A stretch of 5,319 nucleotides of DNA from an uncultured Kiloniellales bacterium (GCA_947259625.1 CAMYMY010000277.1:1-5319); one strand, 5' to 3'. Counted from the stretch's first letter, positions 1 through 5,319 are shown. The notes: generated by a model from the letters alone, not told the origin. Made by a program: numbers and translations.

Positions 1-1251
1 CCGCGCCAGATCGGGCAGCTGCTGGCGCAGCATGACGAAGGAAATCGCCTGCATGGCATAGGAGATCACGGCGCCGAAGATCGCCATGTTGAGCAGCACC
101 GCCCCCACGAGCGGGGTTCCGAAAATCGCCTCCGAGAAGTAGATCAAGGCGGCCGCGACGTAGCCGATCGTCGCGCCTGCGATCAGCGCGAACTGCGGGG
201 TCTTGTGCTTGTCATGGGTGATCGACAGCCAGCGCGGGAAGTAGCCCGCCCGCGAGAGCGCATAGATGTTCCGGCCGTAGGCGAAGACGATCGCGTGGAA
301 GCTGGCGACCGGAGCGGCCAGGAGGATCAGCGCCAGGACCTTGACGCCGAGGCCCGCGCCGAAAATCGTCTGGAAACTGAGGAACAGGGGTTCCTGGGAC
401 TCCGCCAGCCCTGCCGCGCCCGGTGCCATGCCGGCGACCAGGAAGAGAACCAGCATGCCCGTGACGGTCAGGGTCGAGAGCCCCAGCAGGATGCCCCTCG
501 GCACGTCCTTTCCGGGGTCCTGCGAGTCCTCGGCCGCCAGCGGCACCTGGTCGATGGCCAGGTAGAACCAGATCGCGAAGGGCAGGGCGGCGGCGATGCC
601 CCATACGCCCCTCGGCAGAAAGGGGCTGCCGCCCTCGGTGTCGGGCGCAATGTCTAGCGCCATGTCCCAGGAGAAGTGCGGAACGGCGCCGACAGCGAAG
701 ATCGCCAGGATCGCGAGAGCGGCGAGGGTGAGAACCATCGCGGTCCTGAAGGCGGTCTCCGCGCCCCAGATATTGAGGCCGACGAAGATCCCATAGGTGG
801 CCAGCCACCAGATCGGCGCGAAGGAGCCGGGCGTATCGAAGATCTTCCCCAGATAGCCGCCGATCCCGACCACGATTACCGCCGGGAGCAGCACGAAGGC
901 CACGGTCTGGCTGATGCCCGCGAGGAAGCCGCCCCAGGGGCCCATGGCCGCGCGGGCGAAGGCATAGGCGCCGCCCGCGTAGGGCAAGGCGGCCGACATC
1001 TCGGCGACCGAGCAGCACAGGCCCAGGTACATGACGGCGACGATGACGCTGGCGATAAGCAGGCCGCCGAACCCGCCGACCTCCAGGCCGAAATGCCAAC
1101 CAAAGAAATCGCCGGAGACGGCCGCCCCGACCCCCAGCGCCCAGAGCGACCAGACGCCGGCATAGCCTCGGAGGCCGCGCTTCGCGAGGTACGTCTTGCG
1201 GGGTTTGCCGTATCGGACGCCGCCGATGGCCTGCTTATGCTTCTGGGGCAT
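1..1251 (-). CDS. eat: APC-family permease, ethanolamine permease type (partial, C-terminus outside window)
   Basis: Inner-membrane amino acid/polyamine/organocation (APC) transporter, probably importing ethanolamine or a related small amine. Translating the minus strand from ATG 1251 gives 417 uninterrupted codons to the window edge; about ten hydrophobic segments are visible (first near residues 33-50, last near 382-405), so roughly the last two of the usual twelve are missing. Segment 1 carries SGDFFGWHFGL followed by EVGGFGG, which matches the SGxxxGWxxG signature I associate with ethanolamine permeases rather than generic APC members. Other family marks are PYAGGAYAFAR (residues 90-100), GPWGGFLAG (104-112) and the loop AEDSQDPGKDVPRG (240-253) after segment 6. 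The start is supported by GGAGG nine bases upstream. It follows the GS-like gene by 45 bp and is almost certainly co-transcribed with it. The substrate is inferred from family motifs; a polyamine or other amine remains possible. Confidence 0.88.
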   Translation of the reverse strand, partial: MPQKHKQAIGGVRYGKPRKTYLAKRGLRGYAGVWSLWALGVGAAVSGDFFGWHFGLEVGGFGGLLIASVIVAVMYLGLCCSVAEMSAALPYAGGAYAFARAAMGPWGGFLAGISQTVAFVLLPAVIVVGIGGYLGKIFDTPGSFAPIWWLATYGIFVGLNIWGAETAFRTAMVLTLAALAILAIFAVGAVPHFSWDMALDIAPDTEGGSPFLPRGVWGIAAALPFAIWFYLAIDQVPLAAEDSQDPGKDVPRGILLGLSTLTVTGMLVLFLVAGMAPGAAGLAESQEPLFLSFQTIFGAGLGVKVLALILLAAPVASFHAIVFAYGRNIYALSRAGYFPRWLSITHDKHKTPQFALIAGATIGYVAAALIYFSEAIFGTPLVGAVLLNMAIFGAVISYAMQAISFVMLRQQLPDLAR

Positions 1252-1296
1252 TCGCTCTTCCCTCCGCGGTCATCAGCGCGGGCTGGGAAAGCCGCC

Positions 1297-2664
1297 TCAC
1301 GCCCGCTCGAAGTTGCGGATCACCTCCCAGTCGGTGACTCGGCGGTCGTACTCCTGCTGCTCCCACCGGCCGGCGTGCAGGTAGTGCTCGACCACCTGGT
1401 CGCCCAACGCCTCGCGCATGACCTCGGACTCATCGAGCGCCCGGAGCGCGGCCCTCAAGGTCTTGGGCACGTCCGGCACGTCCTCGCCCTCGTAAAGGTT
1501 GCCCTCGTAAGCCGGGCCGGGGTCGAGCTCCTGCTCGATGCCGTGCAGCCCGGCGGCCAGGGTCACCGCGAAGGCCAAGTAGGGATTGCAATCGGCGCCC
1601 GGAATCCGGCACTCGACCCGCGTGCCGGCGCCGGGGCCAAGGATGCGGAAGCCGGCGGTACGGTTGTCCATGCTCCAGGCCGACTTGGTCGGCGCGAAGG
1701 AGCCGGCCTGGAAGCGCTTGTAGGAGTTGATGGTGGGCGCGAAGAAATAGGTCATGGCCGGCGCGCAGGCAAGCTGTCCGGCCAGGTAGTGCCGGAAGAG
1801 CTTGGACATGCCGTGCTCGGCCGCCTTGTCGGCGAAAAGCGGCTTTTCCTTGACCGCGTCCCACAGCGAGGAGTGCAGGTGGCAGGAGCTGCCGGCCAGG
1901 TCGTAGGCCAGCTTGGCCATGAAGGTGATAGCCTTGCCCTGCAGATGCGCGATCTCCTTGGCGCCGTTCTTGTAGATCACGTGACGGTCGGCCATCTCGA
2001 GCGCCTCTGCATAGCGCAGATTGATCTCCTCCTGACCGGGGCCCCATTCGCCCTTGGAGACCTCGACCGGGATGCCGCAGTTCTCCATGCCGTTGCGGAT
2101 GGCGCGGATCAGCGGCTCTTCCTTGGTGGTCTGGAAGACGTGGTAGTCCTCGATGTACCAGCCGGCGTGCTTGAGGCCCTTGTAGTCCTTCTCGCGCGCC
2201 ACGTCGTAGGGCTCGTCGATCACATAGAACTCGAGCTCCGAGGCCATGTAGGCCTTCCAGCCCTTGTCGGCCAGGCGCTTCAGCTGTTTCCTGAGGATCG
2301 CGCGCGGCGAGTGGGGCAGGTCCTCGTGCGTGTGGTGGTCGAGCACGTCGCAGAGCACCAGCGCGGTACCCTCGAGCCAGGGGATGCGTCTCAGCGTATT
2401 CATGTCCGGCTTGAACACGAAGTCGCCATAGCCGAGCGCCCAGGAGGCTGCTTCGTAGCCAGGCACCGGCTCCATCTCCATGTCGACGGTCAGCAGGTAG
2501 TCGCAGCCTTGGGTCTCTTCGACGACGCTGTCGAGGAAAAAACGGGCGGCGACGCGCTTGCCCAAGAGGCGGCCCTGCATGTCGGTCATGGCCACCACCA
2601 CGGTGTCGATCTCGCCGGCCTCGACCAGGCGCTTCAGGGTCTCCAGATCAAGCTTGCCGTTCAT
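1297..2664 (-). CDS. Glutamine-synthetase-fold gamma-glutamyl-amine ligase
   Basis: 455-residue member of the GS/PuuA family, which joins glutamate to an amine using ATP in the cytoplasm. Visible landmarks: SELEFY with metal-ligand glutamates E143 and E145; GPGQEEINLR (208-217) with E213; GSSCHLH (258-264) with H262; APTINSYKRF (309-318); DNRTAGFR (333-340); and RVECRIPGADCNPYLA (349-364) containing the ExR motif E351/R353. In bacterial GlnA the segment after YKR reads PGYEAP, whose Glu is the flap residue that handles ammonium; here it reads AGSFAP, so F323 occupies that place. This resembles amine-using relatives (PuuA, GlnT, GlnA4, GmaS types) more than housekeeping GlnA. The ATG at 2664 is chosen over an upstream ATG at 2760 because AGGAGG lies four bases before it and the extension resembles no GS N-terminus. 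With a permease of ethanolamine type downstream, gamma-glutamylethanolamide synthesis is my leading inference; polyamine or methylamine ligation is the alternative. Confidence 0.93.
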   Translation of the reverse strand: MNGKLDLETLKRLVEAGEIDTVVVAMTDMQGRLLGKRVAARFFLDSVVEETQGCDYLLTVDMEMEPVPGYEAASWALGYGDFVFKPDMNTLRRIPWLEGTALVLCDVLDHHTHEDLPHSPRAILRKQLKRLADKGWKAYMASELEFYVIDEPYDVAREKDYKGLKHAGWYIEDYHVFQTTKEEPLIRAIRNGMENCGIPVEVSKGEWGPGQEEINLRYAEALEMADRHVIYKNGAKEIAHLQGKAITFMAKLAYDLAGSSCHLHSSLWDAVKEKPLFADKAAEHGMSKLFRHYLAGQLACAPAMTYFFAPTINSYKRFQAGSFAPTKSAWSMDNRTAGFRILGPGAGTRVECRIPGADCNPYLAFAVTLAAGLHGIEQELDPGPAYEGNLYEGEDVPDVPKTLRAALRALDESEVMREALGDQVVEHYLHAGRWEQQEYDRRVTDWEVIRNFERA

Positions 2665-2670
2665 TGTGCC

Positions 2671-2676
2671 TCCTCT
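2671..2676 (-). promoter_or_regulatory. Ribosome binding site of the ligase gene
   Basis: Minus-strand AGAGGAGG precedes CACA and the ATG at 2664. The spacing is short (four bases from the last G), but it is the only strong Shine-Dalgarno match nearby, and it decides the start against the longer open frame beginning at 2760. Confidence 0.6.
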
Positions 2677-2764
2677 TTCGTGCGCATCCGCGTTGTCGCG
2701 AAGCGCATCGCGTTCGGTTCCTGGCCTGGGAAATGTCTGGAAAAAGATCAACCCCCGCACCGCT

Positions 2765-2780
2765 CTGCCGGGCCCGCCAG
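2765..2780. repeat. 16-bp near-perfect palindrome upstream of the ligase
   Basis: CTGCCGGGCCCGCCAG is palindromic at seven of eight base pairs. It lies 101 bp before the ligase start, in the gap between regulator and ligase. It could be an operator half of a regulatory region or simply a GC-rich chance palindrome; no T-run follows on either strand, so it is not a terminator. Confidence 0.3.
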
Positions 2781-2785
2781 TTCCA

Positions 2786-2796
2786 GATACGGTATC
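2786..2796. repeat. 11-bp perfect palindrome GATAC-G-GTATC
   Basis: Perfect five-base arms around one central base, 122 bp before the ligase start and six bases from the neighbouring GC-rich palindrome. It is a candidate regulator half-site pair. A match of this length is expected by chance about once per kilobase, so the case rests on position and clustering only. Confidence 0.25.
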
Positions 2797-2810
2797 GCCC
2801 TCTGCCGGCT

Positions 2811-2819
2811 TGTACTACA
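2811..2819. repeat. 9-bp perfect palindrome TGTA-C-TACA
   Basis: Perfect four-base arms around a central C, with its centre 24 bp from that of the GATACGGTATC palindrome. It is short enough to occur by chance in a region this size, and is listed only because it belongs to a cluster of dyads in the presumed operon control region. Confidence 0.2.
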
Positions 2820-2917
2820 GATAAGCGGACGAACGAGTTCTTCTCGACCGTCAATCGGAGCGGTCCTCTCTCTTTCAATTCGTCACCGACATCGCGAGCC
2901 GTCTTTGCTATTTTGCT

Positions 2918-3814
2918 TTACCGCCCGGCGCCATTCTCGACCGGTGACGCGGTCGAGAGGACGTCGATAAAAAGCGCGAAAAGCTCTGATAGCGACGATA
3001 TATTCAATTTCGCATAAAGATTGCGTCTATGTATCTTGACCGTCGCCGTCGTGATTCCGAGGTGTCGAGCAATAGATTCAGACGAGTGGCCTCGAAGGAT
3101 TAGACGTGCAACGTCCTGTTCGCGAGAGGTCAGGACCGGGTCTCCGAAAGTTCTGAATGTACCTTCCACGAAACTGCTGAGACAGGCGCCGCTCGGTTCG
3201 GAGACCTCTTTCGAGCCCAGTTCGCGCCAATGATGGGCCAGGGTCGAACGGACGACCGGCTCGATGCGCACCAGCCACGCAAACTCCGCCGAGCTGAATG
3301 GCGGCGCATCGTGCGGCCGCATCAATGAGAGGACAATGTAGGTACCGTATTCGTTGCGTGCGAAGAAGCCTATTTCTTCGGATAGATACCCAGGCTCATG
3401 CGAGATGCAGGGAGAGACATAGCCCGGATGGGCACCGACATTTGCATAGAAATCGTCCGGCGCAAGATCCCGCATCCGATAGAGCGCAGGTTCGATCTGC
3501 TTCACGCAGGCATCGAAGAACGGATCGACCAGATAGCTGCCGTTCAGATAGGGCGCCACCGAGGACTTCTTGTGCGCGCTGCTGAAACCGTCATAGAGGA
3601 ATACCGGTCTACTGCCCACCGGATAGCCGAAAATAACCGCGTGCTCGAATTCAATGACGTTCTTGATCGAAGTCACCAAAATTCCAGGTAGAGTTGGGAG
3701 ATCGCTATTCGCGATTATGTCTCCGATCTGGTGATACCAATCAAACCCGGACCTCGCACCTTGGACCAAGTTCTTGGCGCTAAGTCTATCCTTGGCCAGC
3801 ATTCTCTGCTTCAT
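2918..3814 (-). CDS. LuxR-type (GerE helix-turn-helix) transcriptional regulator
   Basis: 298-residue DNA-binding regulator. The C-terminal GerE-type domain spans about residues 226-286: LTSREQDVARLILRGHSSESIA, then HLGITTATVKIHRRNLYAKL, the typical LuxR recognition-helix pattern (TATVKIHRRNLYAKL). The N-terminal 200 residues are a ligand-sensing-type domain that I recognise only as one common in stand-alone proteobacterial LuxR proteins (motif YLVDPFFDAC at 94-103; LSEEIGFFAR at 144-153). I see no response-regulator receiver domain and no membrane segment, so it is probably a one-component sensor. The start is uncertain: ATG 3814 and ATG 3802 both lack a good Shine-Dalgarno, and an in-frame TAA 12 bases before ATG 3814 rules out a longer protein. 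It lies 253 bp upstream of the ligase-permease operon in the same direction and diverges from the dehydrogenase gene, so it could control both. Its signal is unknown; a substrate amine is a guess. Confidence 0.88.
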   Translation of the reverse strand: MKQRMLAKDRLSAKNLVQGARSGFDWYHQIGDIIANSDLPTLPGILVTSIKNVIEFEHAVIFGYPVGSRPVFLYDGFSSAHKKSSVAPYLNGSYLVDPFFDACVKQIEPALYRMRDLAPDDFYANVGAHPGYVSPCISHEPGYLSEEIGFFARNEYGTYIVLSLMRPHDAPPFSSAEFAWLVRIEPVVRSTLAHHWRELGSKEVSEPSGACLSSFVEGTFRTFGDPVLTSREQDVARLILRGHSSESIARHLGITTATVKIHRRNLYAKLNISSLSELFALFIDVLSTASPVENGAGR

Positions 3815-3992
3815 GCAATGACATTACCAGACATGCTCTCTGGCTCAATACAGGAAAGCGGTCGAGCGATGGAATGGCGGATCAAGGTCTCGGCAACTTG
3901 GCTGCCACCAAAAGCATGCGCGGGGTCTCGCCCATGGCGTGCGAAAATCAGGGCGGGGCTGCCCGCTAAAGTCGGAGCAATAGACGAGCTTC

Positions 3993-4031
3993 TACTCCCT
4001 CAGGGGTATTTGCCATACCCCAATGAGAGTA
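3993..4031. promoter_or_regulatory. 39-bp nested palindrome: two inverted 16-bp operator-like dyads
   Basis: The core GGGGTAT-TTGCC-ATACCCC (4003-4021) has perfect seven-base arms. Outside it, beyond three unpaired bases on each side, TACTCCC (3993-3999) pairs with GAGAGTA (4025-4031) at six of seven positions. Read another way, two 16-bp dyads face each other: TACTCCCTCAGGGGTA (3993-4008) and TACCCCAATGAGAGTA (4016-4031). They share 12 of 16 bases when one is inverted, with centres 23 bp apart, about two helical turns. There is no T-run on either side, so a terminator is unlikely. It lies 178 bp from the regulator start and 343 bp from the dehydrogenase start. A double operator for a dimeric regulator, possibly the adjacent LuxR-type protein, is my inference. 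Confidence 0.55.
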
Positions 4032-4046
4032 ATGGCGCTTGCCATA
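4010..4046. repeat. Direct repeat TTGCCATA, two copies
   Basis: TTGCCATA occurs at 4010-4017, at the heart of the nested palindrome, and again at 4039-4046, 29 bp on. The second copy is also the right arm of a small dyad, ATGGC-GCTT-GCCAT (4032-4045), and is followed by GGGGAGTT (4049-4056), one base away from GGGGAGTA, the inverted form of the TACTCCC-type half-site. It may be a degenerate extra binding site next to the main dyads. Confidence 0.3.
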
Positions 4047-4074
4047 TAGGGGAGTTGTCTCGTTTGCTGATGTT

Positions 4075-4091
4075 GTGGAAACATTGTCCAC
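4075..4091. repeat. Dyad GTGGA-N7-TCCAC
   Basis: Perfect five-base arms separated by AACATTG, a 17-bp footprint with its centre about 60 bp from the second 16-bp dyad. The right half, ATTGTCCA, recurs at 4353-4360 just upstream of the dehydrogenase ribosome site. The size fits a dimeric helix-turn-helix regulator site, but nothing identifies the protein. Confidence 0.3.
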
Positions 4092-4190
4092 GATGCCGAA
4101 GAGAAGGAACCTGACGAAACGGTCGGGGTCGATCCATAAACGGACGAATCGCCATGGCGCGGTAAGAACAGACGGACCCCCGGACGGTGA

Positions 4191-4349
4191 TTCTGCCGGT
4201 CTTCCCGGCCCCTACGCCTCGAACTGTCCAGTCCCGCGACCCTCGCCGGCGGACTGGGCCTCGTCGTGTTCGTCATCCTCTCCGTGCCGATGCGAAAGGG
4301 AGCCATGAAGTCCGGGTGTCGAGGCAAGCAAGCGAAGCTAGAAACGTGA
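4191..4349 (+). pseudogene. Possible remnant of a membrane-protein C-terminus
   Basis: One plus-strand frame reads 52 codons to TGA 4347-4349 without an ATG, GTG or TTG before its hydrophobic stretch. That stretch, ATLAGGLGLVVFVILSVPM (residues 16-34), is followed by RK and looks like a last transmembrane helix with a cytoplasmic tail. Third positions in this part are mostly G or C, as in the window's real genes. In the neighbouring frame a GTG at 4187 opens another hydrophobic piece, MILPVFPAP, so a frameshifted, decayed gene is conceivable. I do not recognise a family, and a short GC-rich frame can look like this by chance. Confidence 0.2.
4226..4259. repeat. Inverted repeat CCAGTCC / GGACTGG, potential hairpin
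   Basis: Seven-base perfect arms at 4228-4234 and 4251-4257, extended outward by one G-T and one G-C pair, enclose 16 bases. In RNA it would form a moderately stable stem-loop about 115 bp before the dehydrogenase start. No T-run follows, so it is not a standard terminator. It overlaps the possible coding remnant and may be incidental. Confidence 0.3.
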
Positions 4350-4362
4350 TCGATTGTCCAAC

Positions 4363-4367
4363 AGGAG
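4363..4367 (+). promoter_or_regulatory. Ribosome binding site of the dehydrogenase gene
   Basis: AGGAG lies seven bases before ATG 4375. It selects this ATG over the in-frame TTG at 4354, which has no such site and would place the Shine-Dalgarno inside the coding region. Confidence 0.75.
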
Positions 4368-4374
4368 AAAATCC

Positions 4375-5151
4375 ATGTCGAACGGACGGCTTGAGGGCAA
4401 GAACGCTGTGATCTCCGGCGGTGCGGCCGGAGTGGGCGGTGCCGCGTCGGAGATCTTTGCCCGCGAAGGAGCGAACGTTGCGATCATCGATGTGCAGGAA
4501 GAAGCCGGCGCGGCAAGAGCCGATGCAATACGCCATAACAACGGAACCGCATTCTTTGTCAGAGCGGATGTCTCTTCGGCCGATGACGTGCAGGCGGCAA
4601 TCGCCGAGGTGAACAAGCGATTCGAAAACCGCATCGACGTTCTCTTCAATCACGCGGGCACGGTGATCATCAAGCCCTTCCTGGAGACCACCGAACTCGA
4701 GTGGGACTGGATGATGAACGTCAACGTCAAATCCATGTATCTTATGACGCGCGCGGTTCTCCCCTCCATGTTGAGCAACGATGGTGGTTCGATCGTGAAC
4801 ACCTCGTCGATTTCGGCTGTCGCAGGGACGCCGATGGAGGTGCTCTACTGTACGAGCAAGGGCGCCTGTCACATGTTTACGCGCGCGATCGCAACGGAAT
4901 ACCGCGACCGCGGCATTCGTTGCAACGCGGTGTGTCCCGGATTCATCAGAACCGACCACGGCATTCGCGAACTGAAGGAGTTGCGCGGCTATGGCGTGGA
5001 TGTGTCGGAAGAGGATCTCTGCCGTCTTCAGGGACGAATTTGCGAGCCCGAAGAAGTAGCCAACGTGGCGCTGTTTCTGGCGAGCAGCGATGCGAGCTTC
5101 GTCAATGGCGAAACCCTGTTCGTCGACAATGGGATGCTTGTTGGAACCTGA
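4375..5151 (+). CDS. Short-chain dehydrogenase/reductase (classical SDR)
   Basis: 258-residue cytoplasmic NAD(P)-dependent oxidoreductase of normal classical-SDR length. The Rossmann start is SGGAAGVGG (residues 14-22), with Ser in place of the usual Thr. Asp39, at the end of strand 2 (AIIDV), favours NAD(H). The adenine-site motif reads NHAG (92-95) instead of NNAG. The catalytic set is complete: Asn117, Ser145, Tyr158 and Lys162 (YCTSK), with the normal 13-residue Ser-Tyr spacing. CPGFIRT (187-193) and the C-terminal SSDASFVNGETLFVDNG are typical. The start at ATG 4375 has a good ribosome site. The gene diverges from the LuxR-type regulator across 560 bp. The substrate cannot be read from sequence; given the amine permease and ligase nearby, oxidation of a hydroxyl on an amine or on its gamma-glutamyl derivative is possible, but an unrelated sugar, alcohol or hydroxy-acid dehydrogenase is equally compatible. 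Confidence 0.92.
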   Translation: MSNGRLEGKNAVISGGAAGVGGAASEIFAREGANVAIIDVQEEAGAARADAIRHNNGTAFFVRADVSSADDVQAAIAEVNKRFENRIDVLFNHAGTVIIKPFLETTELEWDWMMNVNVKSMYLMTRAVLPSMLSNDGGSIVNTSSISAVAGTPMEVLYCTSKGACHMFTRAIATEYRDRGIRCNAVCPGFIRTDHGIRELKELRGYGVDVSEEDLCRLQGRICEPEEVANVALFLASSDASFVNGETLFVDNGMLVGT

Positions 5152-5218
5152 GAACAACCAATGACCGGTATTACAACCTCTCATTCTGTGCTTCACTGAA
5201 CAACGAATGGGGAGAGAA

Positions 5219-5283
5219 ACAGGGGCAAGGGATTTCTTGGTGCCTGCTTGGGGCCGTCAGCCCTGACCGCGCGGAACCCCTGT
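5219..5283. repeat. Inverted repeat ACAGGGG / CCCCTGT after the dehydrogenase
   Basis: Perfect seven-base arms at 5219-5225 and 5277-5283 enclose 51 bases, within which GTCAG-CC-CTGAC (5256-5267) forms a second small dyad. Both lie in the 149-bp gap before the next gene start. No T-run follows, so a terminator is not supported. An operator or a chance repeat are both possible. Confidence 0.25.
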
Positions 5284-5300
5284 GATACGAGAGGGATCCA

Positions 5301-5319
5301 ATGCCGAAATGGGTGAAAA
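5301..5319 (+). CDS. Likely start of a downstream gene (only the first codons present)
   Basis: ATG 5301 is preceded by GAGAGGG five bases upstream, a plausible ribosome site, and opens a frame reading MPKWVK to the window edge. It lies 149 bp after the dehydrogenase stop in the same direction, so it may belong to the same transcription unit. Six codons are too few to name a product. Confidence 0.45.

Larger units (their letters stand above)
2665..2917. promoter_or_regulatory. Upstream region of the ligase-permease operon
   Basis: These 253 bp separate the stop of the LuxR-type gene from the ligase start, both on the minus strand, so the operon's own promoter or operator most likely lies here. 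I could not find a sigma70 promoter with both boxes at acceptable spacing: minus-strand TTGACG and TTGAAA hexamers near the regulator's 3' end have no matching -10. No hairpin followed by a T-run is visible after the regulator stop, so read-through from the regulator is possible. Three short palindromes sit at 2765-2819 and are listed separately. Confidence 0.5.
3815..4374. other. 560-bp divergent intergenic region, no convincing gene
   Basis: This is long for a bacterial intergenic space and lies between the starts of the LuxR-type regulator (left) and the dehydrogenase (right). Open frames inside it on either strand lack a ribosome site and recognisable motifs. The 3990-4095 part is comparatively AT-rich (28 G/C of 60 in 4021-4080 by hand count) and holds several dyads; the 4180-4310 part is GC-rich and may contain a decayed coding fragment. 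No convincing sigma70 or sigma54 promoter was found for either flanking gene. Confidence 0.6.

Noticed and set aside
212..1099. A 295-codon minus-strand frame overlapping the permease
   Set aside because: The translation is Arg/Gly/Pro-rich and featureless; the true permease frame from ATG 1251 carries APC motifs and membrane segments.
676..2970. A 764-codon open frame on the plus strand, antisense to the ligase and part of the permease
   Set aside because: It runs antisense through two genes with clear family motifs and across both intergenic gaps. It shows no recognisable domain, and long antisense frames are expected opposite GC-rich coding DNA.
4003..4021. GGGGTAT/ATACCCC as a rho-independent terminator
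   Set aside because: No T-run on either strand, and it lies upstream of both flanking genes rather than after one.
4003..4046. A sigma54 (-24/-12) promoter suggested by TGGC and TTGC elements
   Set aside because: The GG and GC pairs are not at the required spacing in any arrangement.
4111..4140. CTGACG-N18-CATAAA as a sigma70 promoter for the dehydrogenase
   Set aside because: Only four of six matches in each box, 18-bp spacing and a leader of over 200 bases; too weak to call.
3992..4327. A 111-codon minus-strand frame in the divergent gap
   Set aside because: No Shine-Dalgarno, no recognisable motif, and its 3' end runs through the nested palindrome, which fits a regulatory element better.
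4273..5196. A 307-codon minus-strand frame opposite the dehydrogenase
   Set aside because: It is the antisense shadow of a complete SDR with all catalytic residues; no ribosome site or known domain.

Overview
The window looks like a GC-rich proteobacterial chromosome, most probably alphaproteobacterial. That is inferred from gene content and codon use; no rRNA or other taxonomic marker is present. It holds four recognisable genes, a few codons of a fifth, and one unusually long intergenic region.

Left part, minus strand: an ethanolamine-permease-type APC transporter (start 1251, C-terminal end outside the window) lies 45 bp downstream of a glutamine-synthetase-fold ligase (1297-2664). The two form an evident operon. 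The ligase keeps the metal- and ATP-site motifs of the GS fold, but has Phe where bacterial GlnA has its flap glutamate. This points to gamma-glutamylation of an amine rather than of ammonia. With the permease beside it, ethanolamine is the leading candidate substrate and a polyamine or other small amine is the alternative.

Centre, minus strand: a LuxR-type regulator (2918-3814) sits 253 bp upstream of the ligase in the same direction, and is the obvious candidate controller of the uptake/ligation operon. The gap before the ligase carries three short palindromes. Hand-counted lines in the regulator gene are clearly less GC-rich than lines in the ligase and permease.

Between the regulator and the rightward gene lie 560 bp (3815-4374) with no convincing gene. 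This stretch contains the strongest unexplained structure here: two inverted copies of a 16-bp dyad (TACYCC...GRGTA type) with centres 23 bp apart, together forming a 39-bp nested palindrome at 3993-4031. A direct repeat, a further dyad, a hairpin and a possible membrane-protein remnant follow.

Right part, plus strand: a classical NAD(H)-type short-chain dehydrogenase (4375-5151), then a 149-bp gap and the likely first codons of another gene (5301 onward). One coherent but unproven reading is an amine/alcohol assimilation locus: uptake, gamma-glutamyl capping by the ligase, oxidation of the alcohol by the dehydrogenase, under the LuxR-type protein.
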